Shown here: positions 22,201 to 32,448 of the stretch, piece by piece
Layout: the number at the start of each line of letters is the position of its first letter
Position numbering within the stretch: position 1 is the stretch's first letter
NCBI GenBank assembly: GCA_002633005.1
Contig: NMRA01000537.1
Coordinates: 60,001-124,000 of the forward strand
Reading direction: 5' to 3'
DNA length: 64,000 bases
From: Phoronis australis
Lineage: Eukaryota; Phoronida; Phoronidae
The notes under the pieces: model-generated
Databases searched by the model: none
What the model was told of the DNA's origin: nothing
Seen by the model: only the letters and a program-made list of their open reading frames with translations
Program-made: the position numbers and the translations under genes

Positions 22201-25200
22201 AAAAAAGTCTTCGACGTGCTATTCCTCTTCTTTAAAAGCATCTTTAGTGTTTGGATTATACGACAGTCACAGCGTCTTCTCACTAACAGAGCTGATCGTT
22301 AAAATTATCGTTCTTTTTTATCAACGCTATGGCGGAAAGATATTATGCTTGTACTGATATCAGTGATACTGATGATATCAATGATACTGATATCAATTGA
22401 CGCATTTCTGGAATCCAGAATTGAGCTTTTTGTAATAAGTGTTTGCATGTTGTTGAAATAATGAAAAAACAAGAGAAAGAGAAGGGAACATCCACTGTTA
22501 AAAAGATATTGTGAATAAGGCTGGGTTTTCTACTTAATAATATTTGTAAATTGTGTCTGAGTTTGTTATTGTGTTTTTAATCTGGACAATGAACTTGGTC
22601 GATTCGTTAAAAGTTTGCAACACGTGTCGTTCTTTGACAAGATTAAAACGGATTAAAAGATTTATATTTCTGTCGATAATTGTGCATTTAATACCTTGCT
22701 CTACAGGTTGATTCATTTACAGGTGCATGCATATTTAATAGGAACTCTCGTTGTCTCTAATCCCGAGTACCTTCGTGTCTCGATTTTGTCACTGAAGCTA
22801 ATATGCTCATCAATATTTCAGGCGATCATTTCCACCTTGACTCGTTCACACAACTTGTAATCTCGTGTTTTACATGCACACCAGTGCTGAGATTTTTGTG
22901 AACGAAACAATAAATTTTGAAATAGAAAGTGAATTAATACAGTAAAGTGAATAGTAAATAATAAAATGAATGATAAAATAGAAAATGAATATTAGTAAAA
23001 TGAAAAAATGAATAGTAAAATGAATCATGAATAGTGAAATGGAAAATTAAGTAATGAAATGAATTTTATAAATAAGTCATAAAGAAAAGACATAAACTAA
23101 AGATTTATTATGCAATATGCACATGCATGAAATAGAATGGGCCACAACTAAAACCTTGGTACATTGTTGTTATGTACACTCCTTAGCAACACTGTATTTT
23201 GTCAAATATCTACAAAACTATGTACTCTGCTAAAATATTATAGTTTTAGAAAGTAGAAAGCCTGTATAACTTAATTTTTCACTTTATACCAATCTGCTAC
23301 TATTGAATCATGTGACCTTGTCTTTTCAGTAAAATTGTAAAATTTAACTAACAATAAATGTGACAAAACATTGGCATTATAGTTTTTGAAAATAAAAATA
23401 CAGGCTTTCTGAAGTACGTTGTATTGTAATGTGCTCATCAATATTTCACGTGTTCATTTCCAGCTCGACTCGTTCACGACTCTCCTCAACGAGGACCAGC
23501 TGACTCTCGTTGAGCAGGAACGAGTGTGCGAGCGAATCAGAACGGACTTGGAACAGTTGCAGCATGACTATAGGCAGGCGCGGGACGAGCATGACCGCGT
23601 CAGACGGCAGAACGTGCTCGCCAGCGGTGGCAGCCAGGTGAGAGTGTATGTGATGGTCGGTAACGTGACACTGGTTTCCAGAGGAGCGTGTTCTGTAATG
23701 TTTTTGGATTATTGCTCTTTAAAGTGCTTTTGGAGAATCGCGTGGAAGCAGTGTAGTGTATAATTCCTGGAATATTTGTGTTGTGATTAAAAATTGCGGT
23801 AAATTATGTGACGGCCTGAGACGGAATTTCTCAATTTTTGAAGTGAATGAAATGGTGTAATGTTCAGTTAAAATAATTAAAATGTGGCGATCGTTTTTGT
23901 GCTGATGTTTACTTTACATTTTATGAGCAGTATAGTAAGCGGTGTCATGGTGATGAGGCAGGTGACTGATGTGATCATTTTTTTACGCTTTACTCTAGAT
24001 AAAGTCGCGATTATGTTAATGTATTCTGAATGTGGCGTTAATGACTGTTAGCGCTTCTGTTACGCCAGATCACAATGAAAAAGTCGCCAAATGTGAATCA
24101 ATTTGAATGACGTGTTGTTTTGATTATTTTTGTAAGAAGTGTTTGTCTCAGTCTTAAAAATTGATGCAATTTTATGTTATTTACAGGTTTTCTTTGATAA
24201 CGATAAGTCCCTGGAGGGGGAGCTGTTCAAGCTGGGAATGAAGTTGGAGGGTGTGCATGAGAAAGTCGAGGATAACCTGAAACAACAAGCCAATCAGAGG
24301 AGGCCGTTTCAGGATGACCGAGCGGTGCCACGCAGCGAGAGCGGAAATGCATTGTCGCCTTCGGCAGATGCTCAGTCTTCCCCACCTGGTGGTGAGCTTC
24401 AAAAAGATCATTTTGTTCATTTTTGAAAATCATCAACGGACATCAACACTGTCGTGCATTTAATGTACTTCATGAGATTGTAAAACCAACCAAATTTAAA
24501 AATTTAAAAAAAATATTTTTCAAGTTTTGTAAGTGTAGCATGCAATGTAAAATTTTTCAGTTTGAAAAATTTTGAGAATGGTGAGTGCTTGTATTGTGTG
24601 TTATCATCTTCAGCAAATGTCTACCACGCCACCTAGTGATGAACTTCCTTGAGAACTATTTTATCGGAATTTGTGCCTCACAGATATGTACATCAAGTTG
24701 GCGCTGTTGTTCAACAAAAGCACAGCGGTCTTGTTAATTATGACTGTAGGTGACAGGTGTAAAGTTTAAAGTAGATGCGCGTCCCTCGGGTACACAAAAT
24801 TTATGAAGCTCTTCCCAATGCGCACCTGTCAATGGATGTATTGTGCACTGTTAGTATTATTAGTAAACAAATTACTGTGCCAGTTCCCATACTTGACTTA
24901 AGGTCGCACATTTTCCAATTCTGTGTGGTCCTCAGGTGCATGATTTTGTCGATTAAATTTTAATTCGGACAGAATGTTACTTTGGCACAGTTATTGGCAA
25001 GTGTATTTCACGCTCGCTACCACCGCTATTGCAGAACCACAGGGTGATCACGTCACCAATCTGGAAAACAAGGTAGAGCAGCTTCTGGACGAGTACAATG
25101 CTCTGATTGGCCGCTACAATGAACTTAAGTCACTGCCAGCGACGCAGTCACGTGACGCGGAGATTGACGCACTGCTGAGACGTCTACACGAGATCAGTGC

Positions 25201-28200
25201 GCAGTCGCCTCGCCTTCTGAACGTACAGCTGCCAGAGATATTGCCTGCTCAGCCAACAGGGGGAGCAGGTGGAGGTCTTCTATTGGACACCTCGGACAGT
25301 TCTGAGGTGAGCATGTGGCTATGGTGTGCAGGTTGCTGCTTGATCTCCACATCATTTTAATCTTCTTGAATGTTCAATGCTCATTTTTAATTGAGAGTCG
25401 TTTTGTGTAATTCACAAACAATTCGTAGTCTAAATTTCCAGGCCAGTTCAAGATTTACATATTTAAGTAAATGTGTAAAGAAAGTAACATACAATACGAC
25501 TGCCAACGTAACAGGTTCACCATCATTCTCAAGGCTATGGAAATATGGCTGTCCTAATGTGGGGTGTCACTAAAATGAGAATATCTACGCAAGGCTAACT
25601 ACAAAATGTGGAATCACAGTCCTACATGTACAGTGACATTCTGTAAGGAGTAACCTGGATATTTAGATCACGAGCGTGTTCAGTTATTCAGGACTAAGTT
25701 GTTTGAACAACTAACTTGTTCGAACGACTAACTTGGCACCAGGGACTCCAAAAGAGCTCCCGCTAAGAAAAAGGTCCTGTTGTGGCTCTTAAGGAAACAA
25801 GGTTTGAAAATGCCACCTATGGGGGCTTATTCGGATCTCTTTGCATGCTTTGAAGTAGACTTGATTGTTTGTATTGGTATTACCCTTTGCAGCCGGCGAA
25901 GGCTCACAAGTCTGAAAAACATGCTAAGGACCTGTACGTCAGTTCATCTGCAGCTGAGGAGGCAGCGAGTCAGAGTAGGCCGTCTAAGGTCCGAACTAGA
26001 CAGCGTAAGCCTAACCCAGACAAACATAAGGTCAGTGGAGAGTCTCGTACAACTGTTATTTAAGTGTGACTAGCTATTAATAATTGATTCATAGTTAATT
26101 AAACAGCAGGCCATTTGTGTCTTCTATTCTCTTCATTAATAATCAAGTGTGGTTATGTTTCTCACATTTCATCGGATCATGGCTTGTAACCTCTGTTGTA
26201 GAACCCTCAAAATGGCCACAGTAGTGTAGCAGACAGTGGGGTGTCCACGCCAGCCGACTCGCGCAAATCTGCTCCGCGAGCCGGGAGTCACGTGACCACA
26301 GATGGAGATAGTGGTTTCATGGGATCAGAAGGCAGCCGTCAGTCTCGGGATCAGGCTCTTGGCAAACTGCCAAGGTATGATGTTCCTTTTTTTCTCATGT
26401 TGTATGAGAATGTGCGGTGTTATAACTTTATGTTAGCATTCTCTGGGTGTGATATGGGTGACTTGTTGAGTGTAAAATACTTTAAGGAAGGGTCAGTTTG
26501 AGTCACATTTTTGTGAGTAGACCTTTTTATGACAATTGAACTGTATCTATGAGAACCAAATTTGGTGACAGCTTCTTGCTTCGGTCATGTTTTACACTAT
26601 TAGTTCCTCAAGTTATTTTTGTTTTATCCAGGTTGAAGGGCCTCAGATCGTCAGTAAAGGCCACCGAACTGTCCTCAGTCACCAGTAACCAGCAGGAATG
26701 GTCAGGGACAGACGTGAGCACTACGGAGTCAGTGAAGCCACAGGCTGATGCAAGGACAGTCAGGGGAGACAAATCAAACACACGTCAGGGTAAAGAAGCC
26801 TTGTTGTTCATAGCTCGTGGTAGTTTCTTTCAGTGAATTCTTATAATAATGTTAAATTCAGAATCTTCAAATTTGCCGAAGAATTAGTTTTTATTACGAT
26901 TCCTTGTCCATATTCATTGGTCTGCCGGTGGCCTTGCATTAAGGGCCTGTTGAGTGAGAATTTTGACACCTTGCCTAATAAGCTGTGCCTACCAATCTCT
27001 AATGTGCTTCTGTGTGAAAGTTATTGATTACTGGAATCATTTGTCCTGAATACTGTGACTTGATAGTCATTTGTTGATTGAAGCAATTATTCATCATGGC
27101 TACCAGGTGACATTTTGAAAGTACTCAGCATTGCCATGATTATGTGACTTTATTCCAATTGTCTAACCTTTTCAGAAGAACCAGCGTCTTCCCGAGTGTC
27201 CAGTCGCAGGGTGAGCATAGACTCCACCAAAAGGCAGCGCCACCGTGCATCCACTCCAGACACGGATAAGTCATTTGTTTCTCAGAGATCAAGAGCATCC
27301 TCGCGAAGCAGCGTCAAGAGGTAGCCATGTTCTTTGTAATCGGTGACTTGCCTTTTGTGAAATTTTATATTTTCACTCGAGACATGTAATGGATGAATTG
27401 TGTCTTTTTGCTTTTTTTCTGAATTTTCGTCAGACTTTCTATCGACATCAGAAATTTTAACATTGGCCATTTAGTGACAGATCTGTTCCATTATAGTTAT
27501 AAGTGCATTATAAAATGTATTCTTGTGACAATTTTTCATCTTAATTTTTTTGAATTTGCTAATTGATTACTCAATGAATTACCAAGTCTCTGACTATCCA
27601 GCGCATTTTACTAACTAATTTTAAGAGATTTATTCTGTGTTTTAATGAATTAACTATTTAATTTTGACTATTGTTTTGCAGTGAGAGGCTGAACCAGCTC
27701 CAAAATCAAATTGAACAGCTTAGACTAGAATTGCAAAAGAGCAATCAAACAGAAGATACTCATCCTAAAGAGGTCGCTAGTAGTGGTGAGCCACACAGCA
27801 GCGGGGTTAGACAGCACCTAAGCAGTGACGTCGGCGATGGTGTCCGTCATCAGGTGCCACCTGGTGTTCAGAATGGACAGAGGTACGTATAATGTTTGTT
27901 TCGTCTTGTTGCTAGTGTTGCAACATTGACAACAGCTTTTCACATAAATTACATGATTCTAGCTTTCATTTCACCCAGTTTTCAGTTCAGTCATGTTATT
28001 AATTTTTTTCATTATCGTTGCCATAGATTTGAAAAACTATTTATCTTCAACAGACTGTTTTGTTTTTGAAAGGGGGGTGCTTCTTCTTGAAGACATAATT
28101 ACATTGTAATTGTTTTGAATATTCAGATCTCCTTTCAAGGAGAGCTCAGTAATATTTGCTATTCAAATCATCGATGGCACAAACATCAAGTACGTCTTTC

Positions 28201-31200
28201 TATAAAACTGTTGGCACGTTTCGTTGCAACATCGAAAAACACGAAATCTTAAGTCTTAATTTATGCATCAGTGTTTTATTGAATCCAGTCCGTCTCACCT
28301 CTCTTTAATTTTATTATCGCACAATATTATCGCGAGAGTGTGGAGTTTATTTTGTCAAATTTGAGAAAAGCTTGACTTCGTCAGTAGCATGATATCCACC
28401 AAACAGTTACTAGGGTTATGTAGGACCCTTGAAATTGTCCAAACTTGGCAAACTTTGGGTTATCATATCTCAGAAATGGCTGTTCGGATTCGTATGAAAC
28501 TTTTAGATTCCATGTTTTGCACAATTGTTATTAAATTGTGCCACTTTTACATGGCACGCTATGAAAAATGATTTTTATTAAAGAAAATCAAAAGTTGCAT
28601 AAGAAATAAAATGATTAGAAAACTTAGACAGCTTTTCGAAATTTCATCTTGAACAATTAGATGTAGCAAAATTTGTTATTGATGCCGTTGTTTTTTCTAA
28701 GGGATGTATCATTCTTTTTTACTAAATTTTACTACAGGAGACCCAGTTGACAGCAGATTGGTATAATGTCAATCGTCAAATTCCCCGGGCTTTCTTCCGA
28801 GTTAAAACCTATAGTTCTGAAGATATTTGTCTAAACTAATTAGGGTCCCTCATAACCTTAATAGGTGAACTTGTGATTATCAGTTTTAAGAAAAAAAATG
28901 TCGTCAGTCTTAGAAAATACATTTTTGGCAATGTTTTAGGACTGGTGCAAAATTGAACAGGAATTACTGTGTTGTAGTTTTGTTTTCGCAGATTGAACTG
29001 TATTTATCTCCCTCTTCTTTGTTAAATTGTTGCTTGCAGTAAACATTGAATGGTATAGTGAGTAGTGTAATAGTTTGTAACCAAGGTAACAGTATGGTAA
29101 TCATGGTATATTCTGTGGCTTCCATGAACATGTGTGTAATGTTAACGCATGTTGTTCTTTTACAGTGTCGATAGTACAAGTGGTCAGCATGAACGATCAC
29201 CACTAGACGAGAAATATCTGAGTGGATCGGTCAGGCCTGCGGTCAATCCACACCAACCATTAAGTGAAACGGACTCTTTGTATAATGGAGATTACTATTC
29301 CCATGGTGATAATTTCCCTAGCAGAGGTTCTGCCAAATATCGCACGTTAAGGGATGACGGGCTACCAGATTATAGCGCAGGAATGGAAAGACTTGGGCAT
29401 TCTGGGAGGTATAAGCCACAACCAAGAGATTATTCAAACAGGGGAGGTAAATACTATGGAGGTCATTCGGAAGAAGAAGAAGAAAAACTGAGGCGAGGTT
29501 ACTCCAGACTTCACCCTGAGCGTGATGAAAGATATGGACAACACAGTCCTGAATTTAAAACTACCCCTGAAGAGATGGACAGGGGGGATCGTCAAAGATG
29601 TCCACCTAGACATGCGAGGTCTTACGGAAATGGGGACGAGCGTCGGGAGTTGCCGATGGATTATTCTGGGAGACATTACGAGGACAGGTTTACATCGTTT
29701 CCGGACAGGAAGTACTCTCGTGGTCGGCCTGTGTATGAATCAACACCAAAGAGAAGGAATGTTGCACGTGATTATTACCGCAGTTTACCGCTGGAGGGTG
29801 AAAGTGATGGTACTCGATCTCACATGGATGAGAGTGCTGATGAGAAGGACTATCGGGGATCCCGGCCCCCTCCGTTGAGTCGCGATGAGCTGGACAGCAC
29901 ACCTAATTTCGGTACGCGTACCGTTAATGGGTACACCCTGACTAAGTCACCGTGCCCTGTGTGTGCTGGTTCGGGTGTGCACACATATGCAGAGTTCAAC
30001 CCTGCTCACAGACCCTCTCGACATTCTCATGTAGCTCCATCTGGTGAGACTAGACAGTACCACCCTCAAGCAAGTGGTGAGGCCGCACTGACTTCAAGCC
30101 ATGTACTGTCTCCAAGTGACAGGCATGGTGCACAGTTTACAGCGCCACCTCCTGCTCAACATGTGAACTATGGGTCTACTCCATTAGCTGGACAAGTTCA
30201 CATGCCTCAGGTCACAGCTCATCCGCCTCAGTATGCTTTTGTTCACCAGCCAGCAAGCACCACCCTTCAGCCACAGGTCTATCCAACTACTCCTGTCAAT
30301 CAAACAGTAGTGGCCACACCCCAGTCAGCCCCTGTGCCTGCACCTCAACCTGTACTTCATTCATCTCAGAGCCAGCCTGCCAATCCTCAGACACTGATGT
30401 ATCCATCAACCCCGCTTTACGCAGTGTACCCAGCGACCCCTGTGCACCAGATAACCCCTGCAGTTGTGACACCTCAGGCAGCACAGTCAGTGTCAGCACA
30501 GACTCCAGTGGTTCAGTCCTTCACTCCTGCTTCAGCCTTGCTTTTGACCAGTGGTCAAGCTGTTGCCCAGGAACCATCAGTAGCACAGCAGCATGTCCAG
30601 CTCATTACACCGAGGTATGTGTCTTGCGTACTCACCAGTTTCATCTTTATGTGATAGTTACTATTGAAGAATTGATATTATAATCAGTATAATTATGCTG
30701 TTCTTGCAGGGTTCGTGCATGTCTTTCTTCCATCACAAATAAGACACTTTAGGTGTATAATGTCTTTAATTTCACTCAGTAATTATTCTTAGGGACTCAT
30801 TCATTTTCTTGCATTATGTTATTTCCAGCAGTGGCCAGGCCTACGTGCCTGTTGAGTTGCAGTCTACTCCTCTGAACGCCTCTACGCAACCTGTGTCCTC
30901 AAGTTCAAAGGTCAGGTACTACGTCAGAGAGTACAAAAGCGTCGACTCTGATGCAGACAGCGTTGAAAGCAAAAGGTAGGTTTGTGGATTGGTTTGATTA
31001 GCCTGATGTGGTAAAACTTTCAGGGTTCGACATATAAGTGAGTATACACTCCAAAATACGTCAAAGCAAAATACGGACAGAAAATGTACCTCACTTGGTC
31101 ACAGCCGACCTCACTTGTACTTTTAGAATATACAGAGTGGACGTTTGGCGGGTTTTTTCTTAAATTTTTGGTTGTTACTTTTTATGAGTGCGAGTCTGAA

Positions 31201-32448
31201 AGATACAAGTGCTGGATATGTCACTCGTATCTTTGAGCGGGCATTTTTGCTTGTGCTGAGCACTGTTTTTAGTATGAAAACTGGTAAAGTTTTAATGCAA
31301 TGAGTTGGCATTACTTTTCTTGTACCATTATACCATATGTGTTCCGTGTGTGAAAACTATGTGCTTTCAAAGCAACCGTTTACCTTTGCTTAGTGAACAC
31401 AATTGAATGCTATGGTCACAGTATTGTATGTTTCATGTTGGTTCATTTCAGAAAGAGTAAACAAACTAAGAAAATGAGGAGACAAGATGATGACTCTGTT
31501 ATTGTGGTAAGGCTGAGTGACTTAAACTGCTACATTGATAAGTGAACTCCATGTTTGGCTTTTTAACTTAATTTTATTCTGCGTAACTATGTAGTTAAAT
31601 TTTAGCATTAGCAATGCTTTTTTGAAACATTTTCTAAATAGTTGACGTCAAAGTGTCTTTTCCGTTTGTTTTTAAGTGTATTCAGAAGATATTAAACAGA
31701 ATCTGACTTATACGTGATGCTTAGGTAACTGGTATATTGTAGCTGAACCTCACTGTCTTGTTCTTATTGTCCAGACGGGCAAGGCTGTTGCTGTGTATCT
31801 CTGTCTTGCTCTGTCTTCCTTATCTGCTTTTGGCGTGCCGAAGCAAATTATGAAATGTCTGTGGTAAATTGATCGCATCCGTGTCCATCAGTTTTTGTAA
31901 ATCTCTTGTTTTTTTCCTGAGGGAGCAAAATAATTTGACTCGACTCCATGACTGATTTAATTCATCCTTTCAGCTTCTAAATTGTGGTTAATATAAATCT
32001 GTTGCTTGTTTCTTAAGTGAACGTAGCTTGGCTCATGTGGCTTAAAAATCACTTCTAATTGGGTGATTCTACAGTGTTTGTAGCCTCCGTTTCAAGAAAA
32101 AACTATGATCACGTTTCTAATCAATTTGCTGGTCAAGTAGATTTTACAATTTTTGTTGCCTTATGGTGAAGACACGACATAGTCCGACTCTCTTGGTAGC
32201 TTAGTGGAAATAAATTTTGCAGTAATTTCGTGCGTAGTGGAGGAGACGAGTAATGTGAAATCACGGAATAAAGAATTTGCCGTTTCTCTCCCTAGCTGGA
32301 CAAGAGACAGACATCTTTTGACGATGCTTCACGCGCAGCCCTAGAGCTAAAAGTGCTGACGGAGAAGATGAGATCGTCTCTGAAGGATGAACTCAACAGA
32401 TCTATCAAGTACACGGCCACACTTCCTTTTATGTCCACTCTCAACTGA
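10168..32448 (+). CDS. AKNA: AKNA-family coiled-coil protein, complete coding region, 15 exons
   Basis: Joining 10168-10240, 17815-20094, 21070-21326, 23464-23637, 24187-24391, 25035-25306, 25893-26030, 26202-26374, 26632-26789, 27176-27320, 27682-27882, 29166-30614, 30829-30975, 31452-31506 and 32296-32448 gives 5880 nt: 1959 residues plus TGA, every intron GT/AG and phase-matched. Visible family marks: an acidic N-terminus (MSFSDSDLDLDDDG); the DEYDKLLEKYALAE...IDQLKLGAKV segment near residue 714; coiled coils near 871-928 and 1005-1030 (LLDEYNALIGRYNELKS); and DSGFMGSEGSR near 1169. AKNA of vertebrates (about 1440 residues) is a centrosomal microtubule-organising protein first described as an AT-hook factor; I see no convincing AT-hook here. 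A Ser/Arg/Pro-rich region carries 26-residue repeats and SxIP-like motifs, and a long Pro/Gln/Thr-rich region lies near the C-terminus. Upstream non-coding exons are likely. Confidence 0.9.
14519..14910 (+). repeat. tandem duplication of about 200 bp in AKNA intron 1
   Basis: GGTATGGG(G/A)GATTTGCTG at 14521 and 14722 begin two copies that share TTTTAAAGGAGACCTGAGT, GTGTGTTGAGACTACTG, GGTATGAATGTTTGAATAAT and TAACACTTAATTACTGGTC. They differ by small indels. Confidence 0.85.
16148..16259 (+). CDS. candidate alternative first exon of AKNA
   Basis: Inside intron 1 an ATG with A at -3 and G at +4 opens MGAHSTNLRSDCEYYEE and continues 21 residues to a GTATGA donor at 16260 (or GTAGTG at 16251). 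Both donors leave phase 1, exactly what exon 2 needs, so it could replace exon 1. Gly2 with Thr6 fits an N-myristoylation signal. This is inference from frame and signals only; an unrelated short ORF is the alternative. Confidence 0.35.
16424..16502 (+). repeat. 24-bp direct repeat, 55 bp apart
   Basis: GTGGGC(G/A)GTAAGCCGAGCA and five further bases occur at 16424 and 16479 in AKNA intron 1, 165 bp downstream of the candidate alternative exon. Confidence 0.8.
17815..20094 (+). CDS. AKNA: AKNA exon 2, large
   Basis: GTTTCAG acceptor, 2280 nt, donor CAAG|GTCAGT (phase 1). It codes for residues about 25-784. The first half is acidic and holds a duplicated motif (DLRNQGVISDDD near 18217 and DLKNQGVITDDD near 18391). 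The middle is Ser/Arg/Pro-rich with three exact-period 26-residue repeats (18918-19151), a SKIP motif at residue 369 and SRLP at 404 and 456. The end holds the conserved AKNA coiled-coil segment and LGAKV. The frame closes at TAG 20101 if unspliced, which would give a shorter isoform. Confidence 0.93.
18918..19151 (+). repeat. AKNA: three 26-residue tandem repeats in AKNA
   Basis: Units start at 18918, 18996 and 19074, exactly 78 nt apart, each opening SRGNSP or SRGSSP. Units 1 and 3 hold a basic-flanked SRLP[VI]R; in unit 2 this position reads NQVPLH. The DNA has diverged more than the protein, so the repeat is kept by selection on the peptide. Confidence 0.85.
20095..21069 (+). other. AKNA intron 2
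   Basis: Besides the tRNA-like segment it holds a piece near 20580-20620 (GTCCAGGATTTCAAAAATA and following) related to the hAT MITE at 52875-53292. No exon was seen. Confidence 0.6.
20409..20486 (+). repeat. tRNA-like sequence (pseudo-tRNA or SINE head)
   Basis: An A-box-like TATCTCAGTGGTAAGAGC and a B-box GGTTCGATTCC are spaced as in a tRNA. The acceptor arms do not pair, the T stem is poor and the base before the would-be anticodon is C, not T. So it is a decayed copy or SINE start inside AKNA intron 2, not a working tRNA gene. Confidence 0.55.
21070..21326 (+). CDS. AKNA: AKNA exon 3
   Basis: Acceptor CTCAAG, donor GAGCAG|GTAGGA, phase 1 in and phase 0 out. It codes for GKLHNVVTPGGHSG through ARSLEEQ, residues about 785-870, running into the coiled coil of exon 4. 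Confidence 0.85.
22105..22155 (+). repeat. 13-bp tandem repeat
   Basis: AGTTATGCCAGT repeats three to four times in AKNA intron 3. It is followed at 22350-22400 by GATATCA/GATACTGA alternations. Confidence 0.7.
22800..22848 (+). pseudogene. relic copy of the AKNA exon 4 splice junction
   Basis: About 48 bases match 23430-23478 (the last 34 intron bases and first 14 exon bases of exon 4) at roughly 41 of 48 positions, including TGCTCATCAATATTTCA and GACTCGTTCAC. The AG of the acceptor has changed (CCACCTT for CCAGCTC), so it cannot act as the exon. Confidence 0.6.
22912..23075 (+). repeat. degenerate GTAAAATGAATA-type simple repeat
   Basis: Purine-rich run of variants of AGTAAAATGAAT and AATAGTGAAAT in AKNA intron 3. 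Confidence 0.7.
23464..23637 (+). CDS. AKNA: AKNA exon 4, coiled coil
   Basis: Acceptor TTTCCAG, donor CCAG|GTGAGA, phase 0 on both sides. Its 58 codons read LDSFTTLLNEDQLTLVEQER and on, with heptad-like hydrophobic spacing and many charged residues: a coiled coil. Confidence 0.9.
24187..24391 (+). CDS. AKNA: AKNA exon 5
   Basis: Acceptor TTTACAG, donor GGTG|GTGAGC (phase 1). It codes for VFFDNDKSLEGELFKLGMKL and on, a helical segment ending in a Ser/Pro-rich tail. The GGTG choice rather than CCTG|GTGGTG is fixed by the next exon, which must begin in phase 1. Confidence 0.9.
25035..25306 (+). CDS. AKNA: AKNA exon 6, second coiled-coil block
   Basis: Acceptor ATTGCAG, donor CTGAG|GTGAGC. It codes for PQGDHVTNLENKVEQLLDEY and on, then a Gly-rich loop. 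The LLDEYNxLIGRYNELK stretch repeats the pattern seen at the end of exon 2 and is typical of AKNA. Confidence 0.92.
25893..26030 (+). CDS. AKNA: AKNA exon 7
   Basis: Acceptor TTTGCAG, donor ATAAG|GTCAGT, 46 codons, phase 0. Lys/Arg-rich end (KVRTRQRKP), plausibly a nuclear or microtubule-binding basic patch. Confidence 0.88.
26202..26374 (+). CDS. AKNA: AKNA exon 8 with the DSGFMGSEGSR motif
   Basis: Acceptor TTGTAG, donor CCAAG|GTATGA (phase 2). It contains GDSGFMGSEGSRQS, a short segment recognisable in AKNA proteins. Confidence 0.9.
26632..26789 (+). CDS. AKNA: AKNA exon 9
   Basis: Acceptor TATCCAG, donor CAGG|GTAAAG, phase 2 in and 1 out. Ser/Thr-rich, no named domain. Confidence 0.85.
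27176..27320 (+). CDS. AKNA: AKNA exon 10
   Basis: Acceptor TTTTCAG, donor CAAGAG|GTAGCC, phase 1 in and 2 out. Ser/Arg-rich (SSRVSSRRVSIDS, SRASSRSSVKR) with several basophilic kinase-type RxxS sites. Confidence 0.87.
27682..27882 (+). CDS. AKNA: AKNA exon 11, short coiled coil
   Basis: Acceptor TTTGCAG, donor CAGAG|GTACGT, phase 2 on both sides. It begins SERLNQLQNQIEQLRLELQK, a clear coiled coil. Confidence 0.9.
27883..29165 (+). other. AKNA intron 11
   Basis: AT-rich, no exon or named repeat recognised. Confidence 0.5.
29166..30614 (+). CDS. AKNA: AKNA exon 12, large
   Basis: Acceptor TTTACAG, donor CCGAG|GTATGT, phase 2 on both sides, 1449 nt. The first part is Tyr/Arg/Asp-rich. CPVCAGSG near residue 1622 is a single C-x2-C pair. 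The last third is a Pro/Gln/Thr/Val low-complexity tract with repeated YPxTPV and ATP steps. Confidence 0.92.
30829..30975 (+). CDS. AKNA: AKNA exon 13
   Basis: Acceptor TTTCCAG, donor AAAAG|GTAGGT, phase 2 on both sides. It codes for SGQAYVPVELQSTP through YYVREYKSVDSDADS. Confidence 0.87.
31452..31506 (+). CDS. AKNA: AKNA exon 14, very short
   Basis: Acceptor TTTCAG, donor GTG|GTAAGG, 55 nt, phase 2 in and 0 out. It codes for the basic RKSKQTKKMRRQDDDSVIV. Confidence 0.82.
32296..32448 (+). CDS. AKNA: AKNA exon 15, last
   Basis: Acceptor CCCTAG. It codes for LDKRQTSFDDASRAAL and on to LPFMSTLN, then TGA. Helical C-terminal segment. Confidence 0.88.
   Translation: MDKRQTSFDDASRAALELKVLTEKMRSSLKDELNRSIKYTATLPFMSTLN

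Noticed and set aside
25937-26030. AT-hook in AKNA
   Set aside because: The basic run in exon 7 lacks the GRP core of an AT-hook.
29522-29878. 118-codon ORF in exon 12
   Set aside because: Alternate frame of AKNA exon 12, low complexity.
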